NCBI RefSeq assembly: GCF_003314435.2
Contig: NZ_QNVY02000001.1
Coordinates: 1 to 64,000, forward strand
Direction of reading: 5' to 3'
Length of the DNA: 64,000 nt
From: Flavobacterium petrolei
GTDB lineage: Bacteria; Bacteroidota; Bacteroidia; Flavobacteriales; Flavobacteriaceae
Positions 62,619-64,000 of the stretch are shown piece after piece. The stretch's first letter is position 1. Each line of letters begins with the position of its first letter. The notes under the pieces are model-generated. The model was not told the DNA's origin, ran no database searches, and saw nothing but the letters and a program-made list of their open reading frames with translations. The translations under genes were made by a program, and so were the position numbers.

Positions 62619-63701
62619 ATGAAAAAGATCCTTTTTATATTTTCAATAGTTACATTCTTTGTTTCGTGCAAAGAAACAACTAGCAAGAAAGCGGCCGAAG
62701 TTAAAAACCAACAAGTTGACAGCACAGCGAATCAAGTGATAGCAGTTGCTGCCTTCAAAGGGCAACAAGTTACCGGAGTTACAGTTACTGATGCTGGGCG
62801 TATTTTTGTAAACTTTCCGAGATGGAGAAAAGGAGTTGATGATTCCGTCGTGGAAATAACAAACAATACCGTTCAAAAAAGCTATCCGGATGAAAACTGG
62901 AATTCTTGGGAGATTGGACAGCCAGTTGTAGCCAATAAATTTGTTGGAGTACAATCAGTAGTTGCCTCTGAAAACCAATTGTATGTTTTAGACACCAGAA
63001 GTCAATTATTTGAAAATGTCCTGGATGCACCTCGTATTTTTGTTTTTGATTTAGCTACTGATAAATTAGTTAAAACCTATATTCTAGATAAAAACAGCTA
63101 CCACCCTGATTCTTATATCAACGATCTTAGGGTAGATAAAAAAACTCAAAAAATCTATCTTACTGACTCAGGAAACTCTGGTATTGTCATCCTAGACATT
63201 AAATCCGGTCGTTCCAGAAGAGTTTTAGACAACCACAAATCAACAGCTGCCGAACAAGGCTTTTTGACATTTGGAGACAAAAAATGGGAAAATACTATTC
63301 ACTCAGATGGAATAGCCTTGGACACTGCAAACGACCGATTATATTTTCATGCTCTTACAGGATATAGCCTTTATTCAATTGCAACAAATATGCTTGACTC
63401 TGAAGACGAAAAAAACATCCAGGAAAGCGTTCGATTTGAGGCAAAAACTGCCGCACCAGATGGCATGCTATTTGACCAAAACGGTAATTTATATTTTGCC
63501 GATTTAGAAAACAATAAAATCCAGTATCGAAAACCAGATGGCAGTATTCACACTTTGGTAGAAGGTGACAAGATAAAATGGGCAGATACATTTAGTATTT
63601 ATAACAACTACTTGTATTTTACAAACTCAAGAATAAATGAAGTTACTGCTGATATTTCAAATTTGACTTTTACTTTAAACAAAATCAAATTAGCTGAATA
63701 G
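62619..63701 (+). CDS. Major royal jelly protein / yellow-family lipoprotein
   Basis: A 360-residue exported lipoprotein with lipobox FVSC (about Cys17). The body is a six-bladed propeller of the yellow/major royal jelly protein family: RIFVNFPRWRKGVDDSVVEI, YPDENWNSW, FDLATDKLVKTYILDKN, INDLRVDKKTQKIYLTDSG and LDTANDRLYFHALTG. Insect members include dopachrome-converting enzymes and binding proteins; the bacterial role is unknown. A terminator follows about 90 bases later. It ends the repeat-rich region. Confidence 0.85.
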   Translation: MKKILFIFSIVTFFVSCKETTSKKAAEVKNQQVDSTANQVIAVAAFKGQQVTGVTVTDAGRIFVNFPRWRKGVDDSVVEITNNTVQKSYPDENWNSWEIGQPVVANKFVGVQSVVASENQLYVLDTRSQLFENVLDAPRIFVFDLATDKLVKTYILDKNSYHPDSYINDLRVDKKTQKIYLTDSGNSGIVILDIKSGRSRRVLDNHKSTAAEQGFLTFGDKKWENTIHSDGIALDTANDRLYFHALTGYSLYSIATNMLDSEDEKNIQESVRFEAKTAAPDGMLFDQNGNLYFADLENNKIQYRKPDGSIHTLVEGDKIKWADTFSIYNNYLYFTNSRINEVTADISNLTFTLNKIKLAE

Positions 63702-63789
63702 TAAAAAATTCTTTGATAAATACAGTATTTGCAACGGATATAAAGTTTACTGCTATCAAACATTCGTTTTTAGTTTCAAGATATGATTT

Positions 63790-63824
63790 AAAATGGGTCC
63801 GAAAAATCGGATCCATTTTTTTTA
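63790..63824 (+). terminator. Terminator downstream of the 62619 gene
   Basis: AAAATGGGTCCGA pairs with TCGGATCCATTTT (one G-T pair) around AAAA, then a T run. Confidence 0.8.
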
Positions 63825-63976
63825 TCAAGCGAATACGTTTCACTACTTTCACAACTTGCAAATCCACAGCTACAGTTGCGCAAAGGTTGGATGTTTTTAA
63901 AATGTAATTACGCATAGTAACTTAGCTTTCAACTGCAACTAATTTCAAGTTAGAAATAATTACAGGATTTAAAACC

Positions 63977-64000
63977 ATGAAAAAACACATCTCTCTATCA
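63977..64000 (+). CDS. Start of a protein gene cut by the window edge
   Basis: ATG at 63977 opens MKKHISLS, which looks like the start of a signal peptide. Only eight codons are inside the window, so nothing can be said about the product. Confidence 0.4.

Noticed and set aside
1..64000. Insertion sequences, prophage genes, tRNA genes
   Set aside because: No transposase, integrase, phage structural protein or cloverleaf-capable sequence was recognised on either strand by reading. A tRNAscan-SE or ISfinder run was not possible.

Overview
The window looks like chromosome from a Flavobacterium-type member of the Bacteroidota. It is AT-rich and genes lack Shine-Dalgarno sequences. Several promoters match the Bacteroidota pattern TTG-N19/20-TAnnTTTG. 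Lipoproteins, TPR/LuxR-type two-component systems, a type III glutamine synthetase and a curli locus are all typical of that group. No complete rRNA or tRNA gene, CRISPR array, insertion sequence or phage was found.

Layout. 1-1182: three tandem rRNA-type promoters fire leftward into what is probably the leader of a 16S gene just outside the window; the thrS promoter faces right. 1183-4446: thrS-infC-rpmI-rplT, with infC apparently starting at AUA. 4596-8469: a TPR sensor kinase, its response regulator and small unknown genes. 8759-14264: a secreted DNase-like protein, then a cyanophycin locus (isoaspartyl peptidase, cyanophycinase, divergent cyanophycin synthetase). 14393-16651: an exported amidotransferase-like protein and a decayed DUF547 gene. 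16716-19215: a leftward four-gene module (unknown 130-aa protein, membrane protein, kinase, regulator). 19978-24271: a DoxX-like protein, a small membrane protein, a truncated multi-PAS protein and an acetyltransferase. 24505-29125: M16 protease, a hypothetical protein and purM. 29357-35057: a leftward curli locus (two curlins, CsgH-CsgE fusion, CsgF, CsgG with a C-terminal barrel, propeller lipoprotein). 35677-41258: glnN, a TerC-like protein, a lipoprotein, DUF1543 and an esterase. 41450-50207: icmF, DUF4197, purU, a hydrolase, a BtuF-like protein and pyrF. 50684-53497: AraC regulator, single-domain receiver and CHASE3 histidine kinase. 53850-55961: five small envelope or stress-type genes. 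56041-57117: prfA. 57118-63701: an accessory stretch of same-strand genes separated by structured repeats, ending in a royal-jelly-protein-family lipoprotein.

Genes that work together. The translation genes form the classical thrS-infC operon. The cyanophycin genes could make, cut and recycle an Asp-Arg nitrogen store. The curli genes form a complete secretion, chaperone and fibre set with unusual fusions. Three separate two-component modules are present. The least explained part is 57.5-62.6 kb, where unrelated small genes in one orientation are separated by repeats that often carry a GTTAGC box. It resembles a cassette array, but no integrase is visible here.
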